The translations under genes were made by a program, and so were the position numbers. The notes under the pieces were generated by a model. That model did no database searches and had not been told where the DNA came from. It worked only from the letters and a program-made list of their open reading frames with translations. Shown piece by piece: positions 6,737-15,265 of a DNA stretch of 21,545 bases. Origin of the DNA: Elusimicrobiota bacterium (GTDB taxonomy: Bacteria > Elusimicrobiota > Elusimicrobia > UBA1565 > UBA9628); contig JAGWRY010000275.1 of assembly GCA_028869495.1 (NCBI GenBank), positions 1-21,545 on the forward strand. Reading direction: 5' to 3'. Positions within the stretch are counted from its first letter, which is position 1; each line of letters starts with the position of its first letter.

Positions 6737-7372
6737 TTAGTGCTTTAAATACAGACCGATCACTTGATCGGCGAAATCGGGGATATTGGTGTAGACCTCC
6801 GACAGAGCCTTGATCTTCTTGACCGCGTCGGCCTTTCCACTCTCCGGAATGCCGAGTTCGCCGATCAGCGAATCGAGATACTGCCCGCCGCCATGGCTCA
6901 GGTCAGACATGATGTTCGAATAGGCGGTGACGATGAAATCCCGAACCTTCTGAGACTTCGACCAATCGACCGAGCCGTCGACCCCGTTCGTACCGTCGGC
7001 TTCGAGCGTCGCCATGTATTGCCCCGGCGAGTACTCGTGAATCGCACCGGTGACGCCGTCGGTGGTCGAACCGGTGACGCCGCCGGTGACGATATTCCCC
7101 CAAAACCAGCCGTTGATGGTCGTCTCCAGGTTCAGGCTCAAAGGCTTATAGCCCGGCTTCGAAAAAACCACAACCGAGCCGGATTCGCGATGAAGCATCG
7201 TGGTCACGGGCGTAGTCCCGTAGGGCCTCCCATCGATGGTCACGGTCGCGCCGCTCGGGTTGGAGTTGAACGAAACCTCCTGAGTCCTGCCCGAGACGAT
7301 GCTCGCGCAGCCCGAAAAGGCGACACAAATGGCGGCGAGGGTAAAGACGGAGCGCCGCTTCATCGCACCCAT
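6737..7372 (-). CDS. PEGA-domain lipoprotein inserted between nuoE and nuoF
   Basis: The protein has 211 aa. A short basic start (MKRRSVFTL) and hydrophobic h-region lead to AFSGC, a lipobox with the lipidated Cys at 22, so it is an exported lipoprotein. A PEGA-type domain follows (about 32-82: VSFNSNPSGATVTIDGRPYG, then SKPGYKPLSL). After it comes NGWFWGNIVTGGVTG, a Gly-rich hydrophobic segment seen in many small PEGA-type lipoproteins, then a helical C-terminal half (about 140-211) I do not recognise. It has no known role in complex I. Sampled G+C is about 50-58%, against about 68% for neighbours, and codon use is less GC-biased, suggesting transfer. The start is ATG 7370-7372, 2 nt after the nuoE stop; ATG 7361-7363 is a plausible alternative. 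It ends 4 nt before nuoF. Confidence 0.85.
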   Translation of the reverse strand: MGAMKRRSVFTLAAICVAFSGCASIVSGRTQEVSFNSNPSGATVTIDGRPYGTTPVTTMLHRESGSVVVFSKPGYKPLSLNLETTINGWFWGNIVTGGVTGSTTDGVTGAIHEYSPGQYMATLEADGTNGVDGSVDWSKSQKVRDFIVTAYSNIMSDLSHGGGQYLDSLIGELGIPESGKADAVKKIKALSEVYTNIPDFADQVIGLYLKH

Positions 7373-7374
7373 GG

Positions 7375-7866
7375 TTACTTGGCGCCCTCCTTCAGCTTCT
7401 TGATCGACTCCTCCGTCGCGGCGCCGACCAGGCGGTCGTTGACCAGGAGCGCGGGGGCCTGCTCGCAGGCGCCCAGGCACTCCATCGTCTCCCAGGAGAA
7501 CTTCCCGTCGGCCGTCGTCGTCTTCTCGGCGACGCCGAGCGTCTTCTCCAGGCACGTCTCCATCTTGGTCGAGCCCGCCATCCAGCAGGACAGGCCGTGG
7601 CAGAGGCCGACGCGGTGCTTGCCGGTCTTCCACTGCGTGAAGGACGGGAAGAAGGTCGCCACGCCCCAGACGCGGCTGAACGGCAGCGCGAAGATCTCGG
7701 CGACGCGCGCCGCGTGCTCGGGCAGGATCTGCCGGTTCCACTCCTGGACCGAGCGCAGGGCCTCGACGAGGCCCATGTTCGAGAACGGGTAGCGCTTCGT
7801 CCAGGCGACGAGCGTCTTCTCCTGCTCGGGCGTGAACGGAGACTTCGCGGGCGCCTTGACGGTCAT
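7375..7866 (-). CDS. nuoE: NADH-quinone oxidoreductase subunit E (2Fe-2S thioredoxin-like)
   Basis: The protein has 163 aa. The N-terminal helical part includes RVAEIFALPFSRVWGVATFF. The thioredoxin-like domain has the N1a 2Fe-2S ligands C89, C94 (CHGLSC), C130 and C134 (ECLGAC). It pairs with NuoF in the electron-input module. Length and motif spacing are normal. The start ATG 7864-7866 overlaps the nuoD stop as ATGA. It ends in TAA rather than the TGA that is usual in the stop-start overlaps here, because the lipoprotein gene, not nuoF, follows it. Confidence 0.96.
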   Translation of the reverse strand: MTVKAPAKSPFTPEQEKTLVAWTKRYPFSNMGLVEALRSVQEWNRQILPEHAARVAEIFALPFSRVWGVATFFPSFTQWKTGKHRVGLCHGLSCWMAGSTKMETCLEKTLGVAEKTTTADGKFSWETMECLGACEQAPALLVNDRLVGAATEESIKKLKEGAK

Positions 7867-9209
7867 CGGTCCAATTCTCCGGCGATCATGTTGACCGACC
7901 CGAAGGTCGGGATCACGTCGGCGATCATCGTGTCCTTGAGGAGCAGCGGGATCGCGGCCATGATGTAGAGGCACGGCGGGCGGCAGCGCACGCGGTACGG
8001 GCCGTCGCCGCCGTCGCTGACCAAATGGAAGCCGAGCTCGCCGTTGCCGCCCTCGACGGCGTCGTAGGTCTCGCCCTCCGGGATCTTGATGCCCCACGAC
8101 CACATCACGAGCTCGAAGTGGTTCATCAGCCCCTCGATGTTCGTGTAGGTCTGCTCCTTGGCCGGCAGCGTCGCCCAGCGGTTCGGGGCGCGCACGACGC
8201 CGAAAGTGTCCTTGCCCATCCCTTCGAGGGTCTGGTCGACCTTCGCCGCGTACTTCTCGATCAGCTCGGTCTTGCCGGCCTTGCCCATGTCCTCGAGCTC
8301 GTAGGCGTGCTTCATCTCGCGCGGGTGCAGCGAGTGGGGCCCGCTCGGGAGCTTGTCGAGCGCCTGCTCGATGATGCGCAGGCTCTGCTCGATCTCGGCC
8401 AGGCGGCACAGGTAGCGGTCGTAGTTGTCGCCGGTCGTGCCGACCGGGATCTCGAAGTCGAAGCGGTCGTAGACGAGGTACGGGTGCGCGCGGCGCACGT
8501 CGTACGGGACGCCGGTCGAGCGCAGGAACGGCCCGGTGATCGCGTAGGCGAGCGCGTCCTCTTTCGAGATCACGCCGGTCCCGTCGACGCGGTCCATGAA
8601 GATGCGGTTGCGCGTCAGCAGCTTGTCGCTCTCGACGATCGCCTCGCGCACCTTCGCGGCGATCTCGCGGAACTTGACCGCGAAGCCCTCGGGCAGGTCG
8701 CCCTTGACCCCGCCGACGCGCGTGAACGACGTCGTGATGCGCGCGCCGGTCATCTGGTCGACGAGCTGGTACAGGTACTCGCGCGCCTTGATCAGGTACA
8801 GGAAGACGGTGAAGGAGCCCAGCTCCATCGCCGACGCGCCGACGCAGGTCAGGTGGTCGGTGATGCGCGAGATCTCGCAGGCGATCACGCGGATGAACTG
8901 CCCGCGCTCGGGGACCTCGATGCCGGCCAGCTTCTCGACGGCCAGCGCGTAGCCGACGTTGTTGATCAAGGGCGAGACGTAGTTCAGGCGGTCCGTCCAC
9001 GGGACCACGTTGTTCCAGGTCTCGGTCTCCGCGTGCTTCTCGAACGCGCGGTGCAGGTAGCCGATCTCGCAGTCCGCGTGGCGGATGATCTCGCCCTCGA
9101 GCTCCAGGATCATGCGCACGACCCCGTGCATCGCCGGATGCTGGGGTCCCATGTTCAGCAGGAAGGTCTTGCGGCCGGCGTCCTTCGGCGTCGTCGTGGT
9201 CGCGCTCAT
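7863..9209 (-). CDS. nuoD: NADH-quinone oxidoreductase subunit D (49-kDa, quinone-binding)
   Basis: The protein has 448 aa. It carries NMGPQHPAMHGV (19-30), whose second His (28) corresponds to the quinone-headgroup His of Thermus Nqo4, and Y78 (DRLNYVS), the matching Tyr. IGYLHRAFEKHAE (50-62) and the C-terminal MIADVIPTFGSVNMIAGELDR family block (about 428-448) are also present. With NuoB it forms the quinone-reduction site, in a fold derived from NiFe-hydrogenase large subunits, with the metal ligands replaced. It starts 1 nt after the nuoC stop and overlaps nuoE by 4 nt. It looks intact and is not fused to NuoC. Confidence 0.97.
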   Translation of the reverse strand: MSATTTTPKDAGRKTFLLNMGPQHPAMHGVVRMILELEGEIIRHADCEIGYLHRAFEKHAETETWNNVVPWTDRLNYVSPLINNVGYALAVEKLAGIEVPERGQFIRVIACEISRITDHLTCVGASAMELGSFTVFLYLIKAREYLYQLVDQMTGARITTSFTRVGGVKGDLPEGFAVKFREIAAKVREAIVESDKLLTRNRIFMDRVDGTGVISKEDALAYAITGPFLRSTGVPYDVRRAHPYLVYDRFDFEIPVGTTGDNYDRYLCRLAEIEQSLRIIEQALDKLPSGPHSLHPREMKHAYELEDMGKAGKTELIEKYAAKVDQTLEGMGKDTFGVVRAPNRWATLPAKEQTYTNIEGLMNHFELVMWSWGIKIPEGETYDAVEGGNGELGFHLVSDGGDGPYRVRCRPPCLYIMAAIPLLLKDTMIADVIPTFGSVNMIAGELDR

Positions 9210-9210
9210 C

Positions 9211-9702
9211 TCACTCGCCCGTGACCGTCGGCTTCAGGATGTTGAACGACGGGCTGTTCGGCTTGTTCCCGTCCATCGGGCCGATCAGCGGCTGGCGCTT
9301 GGCGATCGGGTAGTCCTTGCGCAGCGGATGGCCCTCGAACGTCTCGTACATCAGCAGGCGCTTGATGTCCGGGCGGTCGGCGAAGCGCACGCCGAACATG
9401 TCCCAGACCTCGCGCTCGAGCCAGTCCGCGATCGGCCACAGGTCCATGACCGAGCGCAGGACCGGGGCCTCGTCGACGCCGCAGTGGACCTCGACGCGCC
9501 CGAGGTCGCGGCCCTCGGCCGCGTCGAACTTCATCAGGCGGTAGATCACGTCGAAGCGCGGCTGGCGGCCGCGCGCCCGGTGGTCGACGCAGGTCATGTC
9601 GACGAGGACGTTGTAGCCGTCGGCCTTCAGCGCCGCGAGCTCCTCGCGGCAGCGCGCGGGCTCGACGTCGCGGCGCTCGCCGCGGATCGCGTCGGCGCTC
9701 AC
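9211..9702 (-). CDS. nuoC: NADH-quinone oxidoreductase subunit C (30-kDa)
   Basis: The protein has 163 aa. The family signature EREVWDMFGVRFADRPDIKR (96-115), followed by LLMYETFEGHPLRKDYP (116-132), is nearly canonical. NuoC is a structural subunit of the connecting module beside NuoB and NuoD. The start is GTG 9700-9702, overlapping the nuoB TGA as GTGA, with GGGAGG five bases upstream. The N-terminal domain is compact and the last 30 residues form a tail. Confidence 0.95.
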   Translation of the reverse strand: MSADAIRGERRDVEPARCREELAALKADGYNVLVDMTCVDHRARGRQPRFDVIYRLMKFDAAEGRDLGRVEVHCGVDEAPVLRSVMDLWPIADWLEREVWDMFGVRFADRPDIKRLLMYETFEGHPLRKDYPIAKRQPLIGPMDGNKPNSPSFNILKPTVTGE

Positions 9703-10178
9703 GGGTTCCTCCCGCCGGTCTTCTGGATCTTCTCCTGCAGCAGCGTCAGGCCCTGGATCACGGTCTCCGGGCGCGGCGGGCAGCCGGGGATGTAGAGGTC
9801 GACCGGGACGATCGTGTCGATGCCCTGCACGGTCGAGTAGTTGTTGTAGAAGCCGCCGGTGCACGTGCAGACGCCGAAGGCGATCACCCAGCGCGGCGAC
9901 GCCATCTGGTCGTAGATGCGGCGCAGGACCGGGGCCATCTTGTGCGAGATCGTGCCGACGACCATCAGGCAGTCGGCCTGGCGCGGCGAGAAGCGCGGGA
10001 AGCCCGCGCCGAAGCGGTCCAGGTCGTAGTGGCTGGCCGCCGTGGACATGAACTCCATGCCGCAGCAGGCGGTCACGAACGGGTACTGGAAGATCGAGTA
10101 CTTGCGGGCCCAGCCCAGGGCGGCGTCGAGCTGGGTCGTCATCGCGCCCGCGGGAACCGGAGCTTCTTCTAGCGGCAT
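9699..10178 (-). CDS. nuoB: NADH-quinone oxidoreductase subunit B (cluster N2)
   Basis: The protein has 159 aa. The ligands for N2, the 4Fe-4S cluster that reduces quinone, are the tandem C38-C39 (TACCGMEF), C104 (FGVCTCTGG) and C133 (IPGCPPRPE). RFSPRQADCLMVVGT is also typical. The start ATG 10176-10178 overlaps the nuoA end by 10 nt, with AAGGGG about ten bases upstream. A second in-frame Met at residue 13 is a possible alternative start. It sits on NuoH and NuoD at the membrane junction. Confidence 0.97.
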   Translation of the reverse strand: MPLEEAPVPAGAMTTQLDAALGWARKYSIFQYPFVTACCGMEFMSTAASHYDLDRFGAGFPRFSPRQADCLMVVGTISHKMAPVLRRIYDQMASPRWVIAFGVCTCTGGFYNNYSTVQGIDTIVPVDLYIPGCPPRPETVIQGLTLLQEKIQKTGGRNP

Positions 10179-10531
10179 TCGAGGGACCCCTTGCGCCAGA
10201 AATAACCGAGCATCAGGAGCATCAGCAGGAGGAAGACGGTCATCGCGATCATCGCGGCCAGCGTCAGCCCCCCGCGGTTCAGCGCCCAGGGCAGGAGGAA
10301 GGCGAGGTCCACGTCGAAGACGACGAACAGGACGGCGAAGCGGTGGTAGAGGACGGTCATGCGCTCGTGCGCGGGCGACAGCGGCGGCATGCCGGTCTCG
10401 TAGGGCATCTCGGCGTCGCCCTGATGGACGGGCTTGGGCCCGAACAGCTTGCCGGCGTTCGCGAACAGGCCGGTGATCCCGAGGACGACGGCCAGGTCCA
10501 CGACCAGCGCGAACAGGTCGATCGCGCTCAT
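10169..10531 (-). CDS. nuoA: NADH-quinone oxidoreductase subunit A
   Basis: The protein has 120 aa and three transmembrane helices (about 5-27, 63-84, 90-110). Conserved loop EMPYETGMPP (41-50) and the helix-2 block RFAVLFVVFDVDLAFLLPWA (64-83) identify it. The acidic FDVD helps form the proton pathway next to NuoJ and NuoH. The start ATG 10529-10531 overlaps the nuoN stop as ATGA. In common operons nuoA is first; here it is sixth, directly behind nuoN. Confidence 0.95.
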   Translation of the reverse strand: MSAIDLFALVVDLAVVLGITGLFANAGKLFGPKPVHQGDAEMPYETGMPPLSPAHERMTVLYHRFAVLFVVFDVDLAFLLPWALNRGGLTLAAMIAMTVFLLLMLLMLGYFWRKGSLECR

Positions 10532-11886
10532 CGCCAGACCCCCAGGCCGCCCATCAGCAGCGGCGCCGCGCCCAGCAGGAGCGCGCCGAGCGCGCAGAGC
10601 CCGACGACCAGCGCCGCGGTCTTGCAGCCTTCGGCCGGGGCCGCGCCCGCGGGCTCCTCGAAGTACGCGTCGCGCACCAGGCCCAGATAGTAGCCGAGGG
10701 ACGCCAGCGCCGCCAGCGCCGCGACCAGCGCGGGCCCCCACAAGGACGCCCGCACCGCCTGCCAGAGGACGAGGAACTTCGCGAGGAAGCCGCCGGTCGG
10801 CGGGATGCCGCCGAGCGAGAGCAGGAGGACCGCGAAGGCGGCCGCCAGCCACGGGCGGCGCGCCGCGTAGCCGCGCAGCTGCTCGCGCGTCTCCAGGCCC
10901 GACGCCTTCAGGAAGAGGAAGACCCCGTTGCTCATGAACGCGTAGGCGACGACGTAGAACAGCAGCGCGAGCGTGGCCTGCGGTCCGCGGCCGAGCGCGG
11001 CCCAGGCCCCGACGCCGAGGATCAAGAGCCCCGCGTGCGCGAGCGACGAGTAGGCGAGCAGGCGCTGCAGGCGCTTCTGGCGCAGGGCCAGGATCGCGCC
11101 GACCAGCGTCGTCAGCGCGCCCAGCGCGGGCAGGGCCGACGCGAACTCCGCCTGCGGCGCCAGCGCGACGATGCGCATCAGGAACAGGACCGCGGCCGCC
11201 TTCATCGACGTGGACAGGAAGCCGGCGACCTCGGGCGACGAGGCCTCGTAGACGTCGGGCAGCCACCAGTGCAGGGGCACCGAGCCGGCCTTGAAGAGCG
11301 CCGCCGCCCCCATCAGCGCCAGGCCCGCCTGGGCCTCGGGGCCGATCGGGCCGGCGACGGCCGCCAGCGAGCCGGTCGCCGCGTAGTAGAGGGACATGCC
11401 GAGCAGGAACATCGCGCCGGCGAAGGCGCCCGCGAAGAAGTACTTGACCGCCGCCTCGAGCCGACCGCGCGCGTTGCCCTCGCCCGCGCGGGCCACGAGC
11501 AGGTAGGCCGGCAGGGACATGAACTCGAGGCCGACGAAGAGCATCGGCAGGGTCGCCGCCGCGGCCAGCAGGCCCATGCCCAGCGTCGCGCCGAGGAACA
11601 GCGCCGTCTCGACGTCGTCGCCGGAGGAGAGCACCGCCAGCGGCAGGGCGCCCAGGTAGATCGCGGCCTGCCAGTACAGGCCCTTCAGGTCCAAATGGAT
11701 CAGCGGCGGCAGGGGCGCGCCGGTCGAGCCGGAGGCGAGCAGGCGGCAGAGCGCGAGGAGCGCGATCAGCGGCGCGGCGAGCGCCAGGACGCGCGCCGCG
11801 GCCCCGGAGGAGCGGCGGCGCAGGCCCAGGCCCAGCGCGCCGACGACGCCGGCGGCCAGCACGGCCTGCGGAGCGAGAAGGTTCAC
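10528..11886 (-). CDS. nuoN: NADH-quinone oxidoreductase subunit N (antiporter-like)
   Basis: The protein has 452 aa and about 14 transmembrane helices. Key charged residues of the Mrp-antiporter-like channel are present: E121 (FVGLEFMSLPAY) and K199 (ALFKAGSVPLHWWLPDVYE), followed by SSPEVAGFLSTSMKAA. It pumps one of the protons per turnover. The start GTG 11884-11886 overlaps the nuoM stop as GTGA. It is somewhat shorter than the roughly 485 aa of E. coli NuoN, with fewer residues at the N-terminus. Confidence 0.95.
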   Translation of the reverse strand: MNLLAPQAVLAAGVVGALGLGLRRRSSGAAARVLALAAPLIALLALCRLLASGSTGAPLPPLIHLDLKGLYWQAAIYLGALPLAVLSSGDDVETALFLGATLGMGLLAAAATLPMLFVGLEFMSLPAYLLVARAGEGNARGRLEAAVKYFFAGAFAGAMFLLGMSLYYAATGSLAAVAGPIGPEAQAGLALMGAAALFKAGSVPLHWWLPDVYEASSPEVAGFLSTSMKAAAVLFLMRIVALAPQAEFASALPALGALTTLVGAILALRQKRLQRLLAYSSLAHAGLLILGVGAWAALGRGPQATLALLFYVVAYAFMSNGVFLFLKASGLETREQLRGYAARRPWLAAAFAVLLLSLGGIPPTGGFLAKFLVLWQAVRASLWGPALVAALAALASLGYYLGLVRDAYFEEPAGAAPAEGCKTAALVVGLCALGALLLGAAPLLMGGLGVWR

Positions 11887-13340
11887 TTGACCAGCCCCCG
11901 GATCGACGGCTCGAGCACCTGCAGCCAGGCGTGCGGCGCCAGACCGATCCACAGCATCAGCGCGCAGAGCGTCCACAGGATGCCCTTCTCGCGGGCGTCG
12001 AGGTCATCGACGTGGTCGCTGACCGAGCCCGGGCCCTCCGGCGCCCAGAACACCGACTGATAGGCCGGCAGGAGGTAGGCGGCGGCCAGCGTCACGCCGA
12101 CGCAGCCGACCACCGCGTAGATCGGCGCCTGCGAGATCGCGATGCCGGACAGGCACATGAACTCGCCGACGAAGCCGTTGAGGCCCGGCAGGCCGATCGA
12201 GGCGAACACCGCGAAACCGAAGAAGAACGAGAACACCGGCGCGCGCTTGACCAGGCCGCCGAAGTCGGAGAGGCCGCGCTTGTGCCCGCGCTCGTACAGG
12301 AAGCCGACCAGGAAGAACAGCGCCCCGGTCGTGATGCCGTGGTTGATCATCTGCAGCGAGCCCCCGGCCAGGCCGACCGCGGTCAGCGAGACGAGGCCCA
12401 GCAGGCAGAAGCCGAGGTGCGCGATCGACGAGTAGGCGATCAGGCGCTTGAGGTCCGTCTGCGCCATCGCGCAGAGCGCGCCGTAGACCGTGCCGACTCC
12501 GGCGACCAGAGCCATGTACGGCGCCCAGGCGACGGTGATGCCGGGCAGGAGCGGAAAGGCGACGCGGATCAGCCCGTAGAGACCCATCTTCAGCATGACG
12601 CCGGCCAGCATCACGGAGCCCGCGGCCGGGGCCTCGGTGTGCGCGTCGGGCAGCCAGGTGTGGAGCGGCACGATCGGGATCTTGACGCCGAAGCCGACGA
12701 CCAGGCCCAGGAAGATCCACGGCGCGGCCGCGCCGAACTCCGTGCCGAGCAGGGCCTTCAGGTCCCAGGTCCAGACGCCGGTCAGGCCGTGGTGCGCGAC
12801 GACGGCCGCGATCAGCGCCAGCAGCATCAGGATCGAGCCCGCGAACGTGAACAGGAAGAACTTGACCGCGGCGTGGCGGCGGTTGTCGGAGCCCCAGATC
12901 CCGACGATGAAGAACATCGGGATCAGCGTCGCCTCCCAGAACACGTAGAAGAAGAACAGGTCCCGCGCGAGGAAGACGCCGGCCAGCGCCGCGGCCAGCG
13001 CCTGGAAGGCGGCCCAGTAGCCGGCCGAGACGTCGAGCTTCCACGACGCGAGGACGCAGAGCAGGTTCAGGAAGGCGGTCAGCGCGATCAGGGCCGCCGA
13101 CAGGCCGTCGGCGCTGAGGAGATACGAGACCCCGAAGGCGAGCGGGCGGCCGGAGACGACGAGCACGGCCTGGCCGGCCGACGCGACGAACGGCCGCAGG
13201 AGCCACAGCGACAGGGCGAAGTAGACGATCGAGACGGCCAGGGCCGCCGCGCGCGCGGTCGAGCGCCCGAAGCGGCCGGCCGCCAGGCAGAACGCGGCCG
13301 CGGCCAGCGGGAACGTCCACATCGCGGTCAAGAGGCTCAT
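11883..13340 (-). CDS. nuoM: NADH-quinone oxidoreductase subunit M (antiporter-like)
   Basis: The protein has 485 aa and about 14 transmembrane helices. E136 (YVFWEATLIPMFF), K220 (GFGVKIPIVPLHTWLPDAH) and K251 (VMLKMGLYG) are the expected channel residues. DLKRLIAYSSIAHLGF and GLPGLNGFVGEF are typical. The start ATG overlaps the nuoL stop as ATGA. Length and motif order are normal for the family. Confidence 0.97.
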   Translation of the reverse strand: MSLLTAMWTFPLAAAAFCLAAGRFGRSTARAAALAVSIVYFALSLWLLRPFVASAGQAVLVVSGRPLAFGVSYLLSADGLSAALIALTAFLNLLCVLASWKLDVSAGYWAAFQALAAALAGVFLARDLFFFYVFWEATLIPMFFIVGIWGSDNRRHAAVKFFLFTFAGSILMLLALIAAVVAHHGLTGVWTWDLKALLGTEFGAAAPWIFLGLVVGFGVKIPIVPLHTWLPDAHTEAPAAGSVMLAGVMLKMGLYGLIRVAFPLLPGITVAWAPYMALVAGVGTVYGALCAMAQTDLKRLIAYSSIAHLGFCLLGLVSLTAVGLAGGSLQMINHGITTGALFFLVGFLYERGHKRGLSDFGGLVKRAPVFSFFFGFAVFASIGLPGLNGFVGEFMCLSGIAISQAPIYAVVGCVGVTLAAAYLLPAYQSVFWAPEGPGSVSDHVDDLDAREKGILWTLCALMLWIGLAPHAWLQVLEPSIRGLVK

Positions 13341-15265
13341 CGGATCGCCATCCCCAGGATCAGCAGGGCGCCCGCCGCCATCCACCAGAGCGCGTCGTTG
13401 AGGCGGCCCTGCGCGAAGGTGGCCAGGCCGTCGGAGACGTCGTAGAAGGCCTCGGCGCCGGACTCGATCAGGCCGTCCCAGACGCCCTTGTCGAAGACGC
13501 GGCCCGTCACGCGCGCGAAGGCCGCGACGCCCGACGCGAAGGCCGCGACCAGCGTCTTCCAGCCGAGGTCCGCGTCGAAGGCGGCGTCGGTCCCGGGCTT
13601 CGCCTTGCGCCAGCGCCAGTCGAAGCCCGCGTCGATCATCGTCAGATAGTACGCGGAGGCGGCGCCGAGGGCCGCCATCCCGCCGCCGAGGGAGAACATG
13701 TCGCGCACGGAGAGCGCCGGCAGGGAGACGTTGCCGGGCAGGTTCAGCACGCCCGTCATCCCGGCCAGGCCGACCGGCAGGCCGATCCAGCCGGTCGCGA
13801 CCAGGCGGGAGAGCGCCGGGGCGATCCAGCCGACGAGCGCGGCGCCGACCGCGAGGAAGGCGATCGGCACGACCATCATCGGGCCGGCCTCGTGCGGGTG
13901 CTTCTGCAGCCGGTTCTGCTCGGGGCGGTCGCCGTGGAAGGTCAGCAGGAGCATCCGGAAGATGTAGAACGCCGAGCCGAACGAGATCAGCGGCGCGGCC
14001 CAGGCGATCCAGCCCCCGCCCTCGCGCGCGAAGTCGATGATCGCGTCCTTGCTGTAGAAGCCGGCCATCGGCCAGATGCCGGCCAGGGACAGCGCGCAGA
14101 TCCAGAACACGACGTAGGTCGCCGGCAGGGCCTTCGCCCAGCCGCCGACCTCGTCGACGTCGACGGTCGGCTTGTGCACCGCGTGGCCGATGTTGCCGGC
14201 GCACAGGAAGAGGGCGGCCTTGAAGAAGCCGTGGACGATCAGGTGGAAGATCGCGAGCGTGATGTCGCCCATGCCGAGCGCCAGCATCATCAGGCCCAGG
14301 TGGCTGACCGTCGAGTAGGCGAGGATGCGCTTGAGGTCGCGCTTCGTCGCGGCCAGCAGGGCCGCGAACACCGCGGTGAACGCGCCGATGCCCGCGATCA
14401 GGTGCGGCAGGTACGGCACGGCCGCGATCAGCGGCCAGGAGCGGATCAGCAGGAAGACGCCGGCGGTCACCATCGTCGCCGCGTGCATCAGGGCCGACGT
14501 CGGGGTCGGGCCCTCCATCGCGTCCGGCAGCCAGAAGTAGAGCGGGAACTGCGCCGACTTCGCGCAGGCGGCCCAGATCAGCAGCAGGCCGATCAGCGGC
14601 AGGCTCGACGGGATCTGGCCGTGCGCGAGCTGAGAGCCGATGACGACGTAGAGCAGGTGGAAGTGCGCGACGTGGAAGTTGACCAGGATGAGGAGCAGCG
14701 CCAGCAGGAAGCCGAAGTCGCCGACGCGGTTCGTCAAGAACGCCTTCAGGGCCGCCTTGCGCGCCGACTCCTTGTGCAGCCAGAAGCCGATCAGCAGGTA
14801 GGACGCGACGCCGACCATCTCCCAGAACAGGTAGAGCTGGACGTAGTTGTTGGCGGTCAGCAGGCCGATCATCGCCAGGAAGAACAGGTGGAAGACGAGG
14901 AAGAAGCGCGAGAAGCCGGGGTCGCCCTCCATGTAGCCGGCCGCGTAGACGTGGATCAGCGAGCCGACGAGAGCGACCATCGACAGGACCGCCGTGCCGG
15001 GGCCGTCGATGCGCAGGCCGAAGTCGATCGCCCAGTCCCCGGCCGCGGCCCAGCGCCAGAAGTTCACGTCGAAGCTGCCGCGCCCGGAGTAGACGCGCGC
15101 GGTCAGCGAGAACGCGCAGAGGGTGACGATCGCGCAGGAGATCAGGATCGGCCAGTGGGTCCACTCGGGCTTCAGCGGGCGCAGGACGAAGAAGCCGATC
15201 AGGATCGCGGTCACCGGCGCGATGAAGAGCAGCCACGCCGTCATCGGGATTTGGGCGGCGGTCAT
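13337..15265 (-). CDS. nuoL: NADH-quinone oxidoreductase subunit L (distal antiporter-like, lateral helix)
   Basis: The protein has 642 aa. E149 (LYLFWEMVGVASYLLIG), LTNRVGDFGF (177-186) and K236 (AKSAQFPLYFWLPDAMEGPT) mark the proton channel, followed by TSALMHAATMVTAG and DLKRILAYSTVSHLGLM. The C-terminal 150 residues are amphipathic plus a final membrane helix, the position of the lateral helix that runs along NuoM and NuoN. The start ATG overlaps the nuoK stop as ATGA. Confidence 0.97.
   Translation of the reverse strand: MTAAQIPMTAWLLFIAPVTAILIGFFVLRPLKPEWTHWPILISCAIVTLCAFSLTARVYSGRGSFDVNFWRWAAAGDWAIDFGLRIDGPGTAVLSMVALVGSLIHVYAAGYMEGDPGFSRFFLVFHLFFLAMIGLLTANNYVQLYLFWEMVGVASYLLIGFWLHKESARKAALKAFLTNRVGDFGFLLALLLILVNFHVAHFHLLYVVIGSQLAHGQIPSSLPLIGLLLIWAACAKSAQFPLYFWLPDAMEGPTPTSALMHAATMVTAGVFLLIRSWPLIAAVPYLPHLIAGIGAFTAVFAALLAATKRDLKRILAYSTVSHLGLMMLALGMGDITLAIFHLIVHGFFKAALFLCAGNIGHAVHKPTVDVDEVGGWAKALPATYVVFWICALSLAGIWPMAGFYSKDAIIDFAREGGGWIAWAAPLISFGSAFYIFRMLLLTFHGDRPEQNRLQKHPHEAGPMMVVPIAFLAVGAALVGWIAPALSRLVATGWIGLPVGLAGMTGVLNLPGNVSLPALSVRDMFSLGGGMAALGAASAYYLTMIDAGFDWRWRKAKPGTDAAFDADLGWKTLVAAFASGVAAFARVTGRVFDKGVWDGLIESGAEAFYDVSDGLATFAQGRLNDALWWMAAGALLILGMAIR

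Noticed and set aside
11883..15236. A minus-strand open frame of 1117 codons suggesting a NuoL-NuoM fusion
   Set aside because: NuoL is read in another frame (13337-15265) and NuoM starts at ATG 13338-13340. The upstream part is a low-complexity shadow of nuoL.
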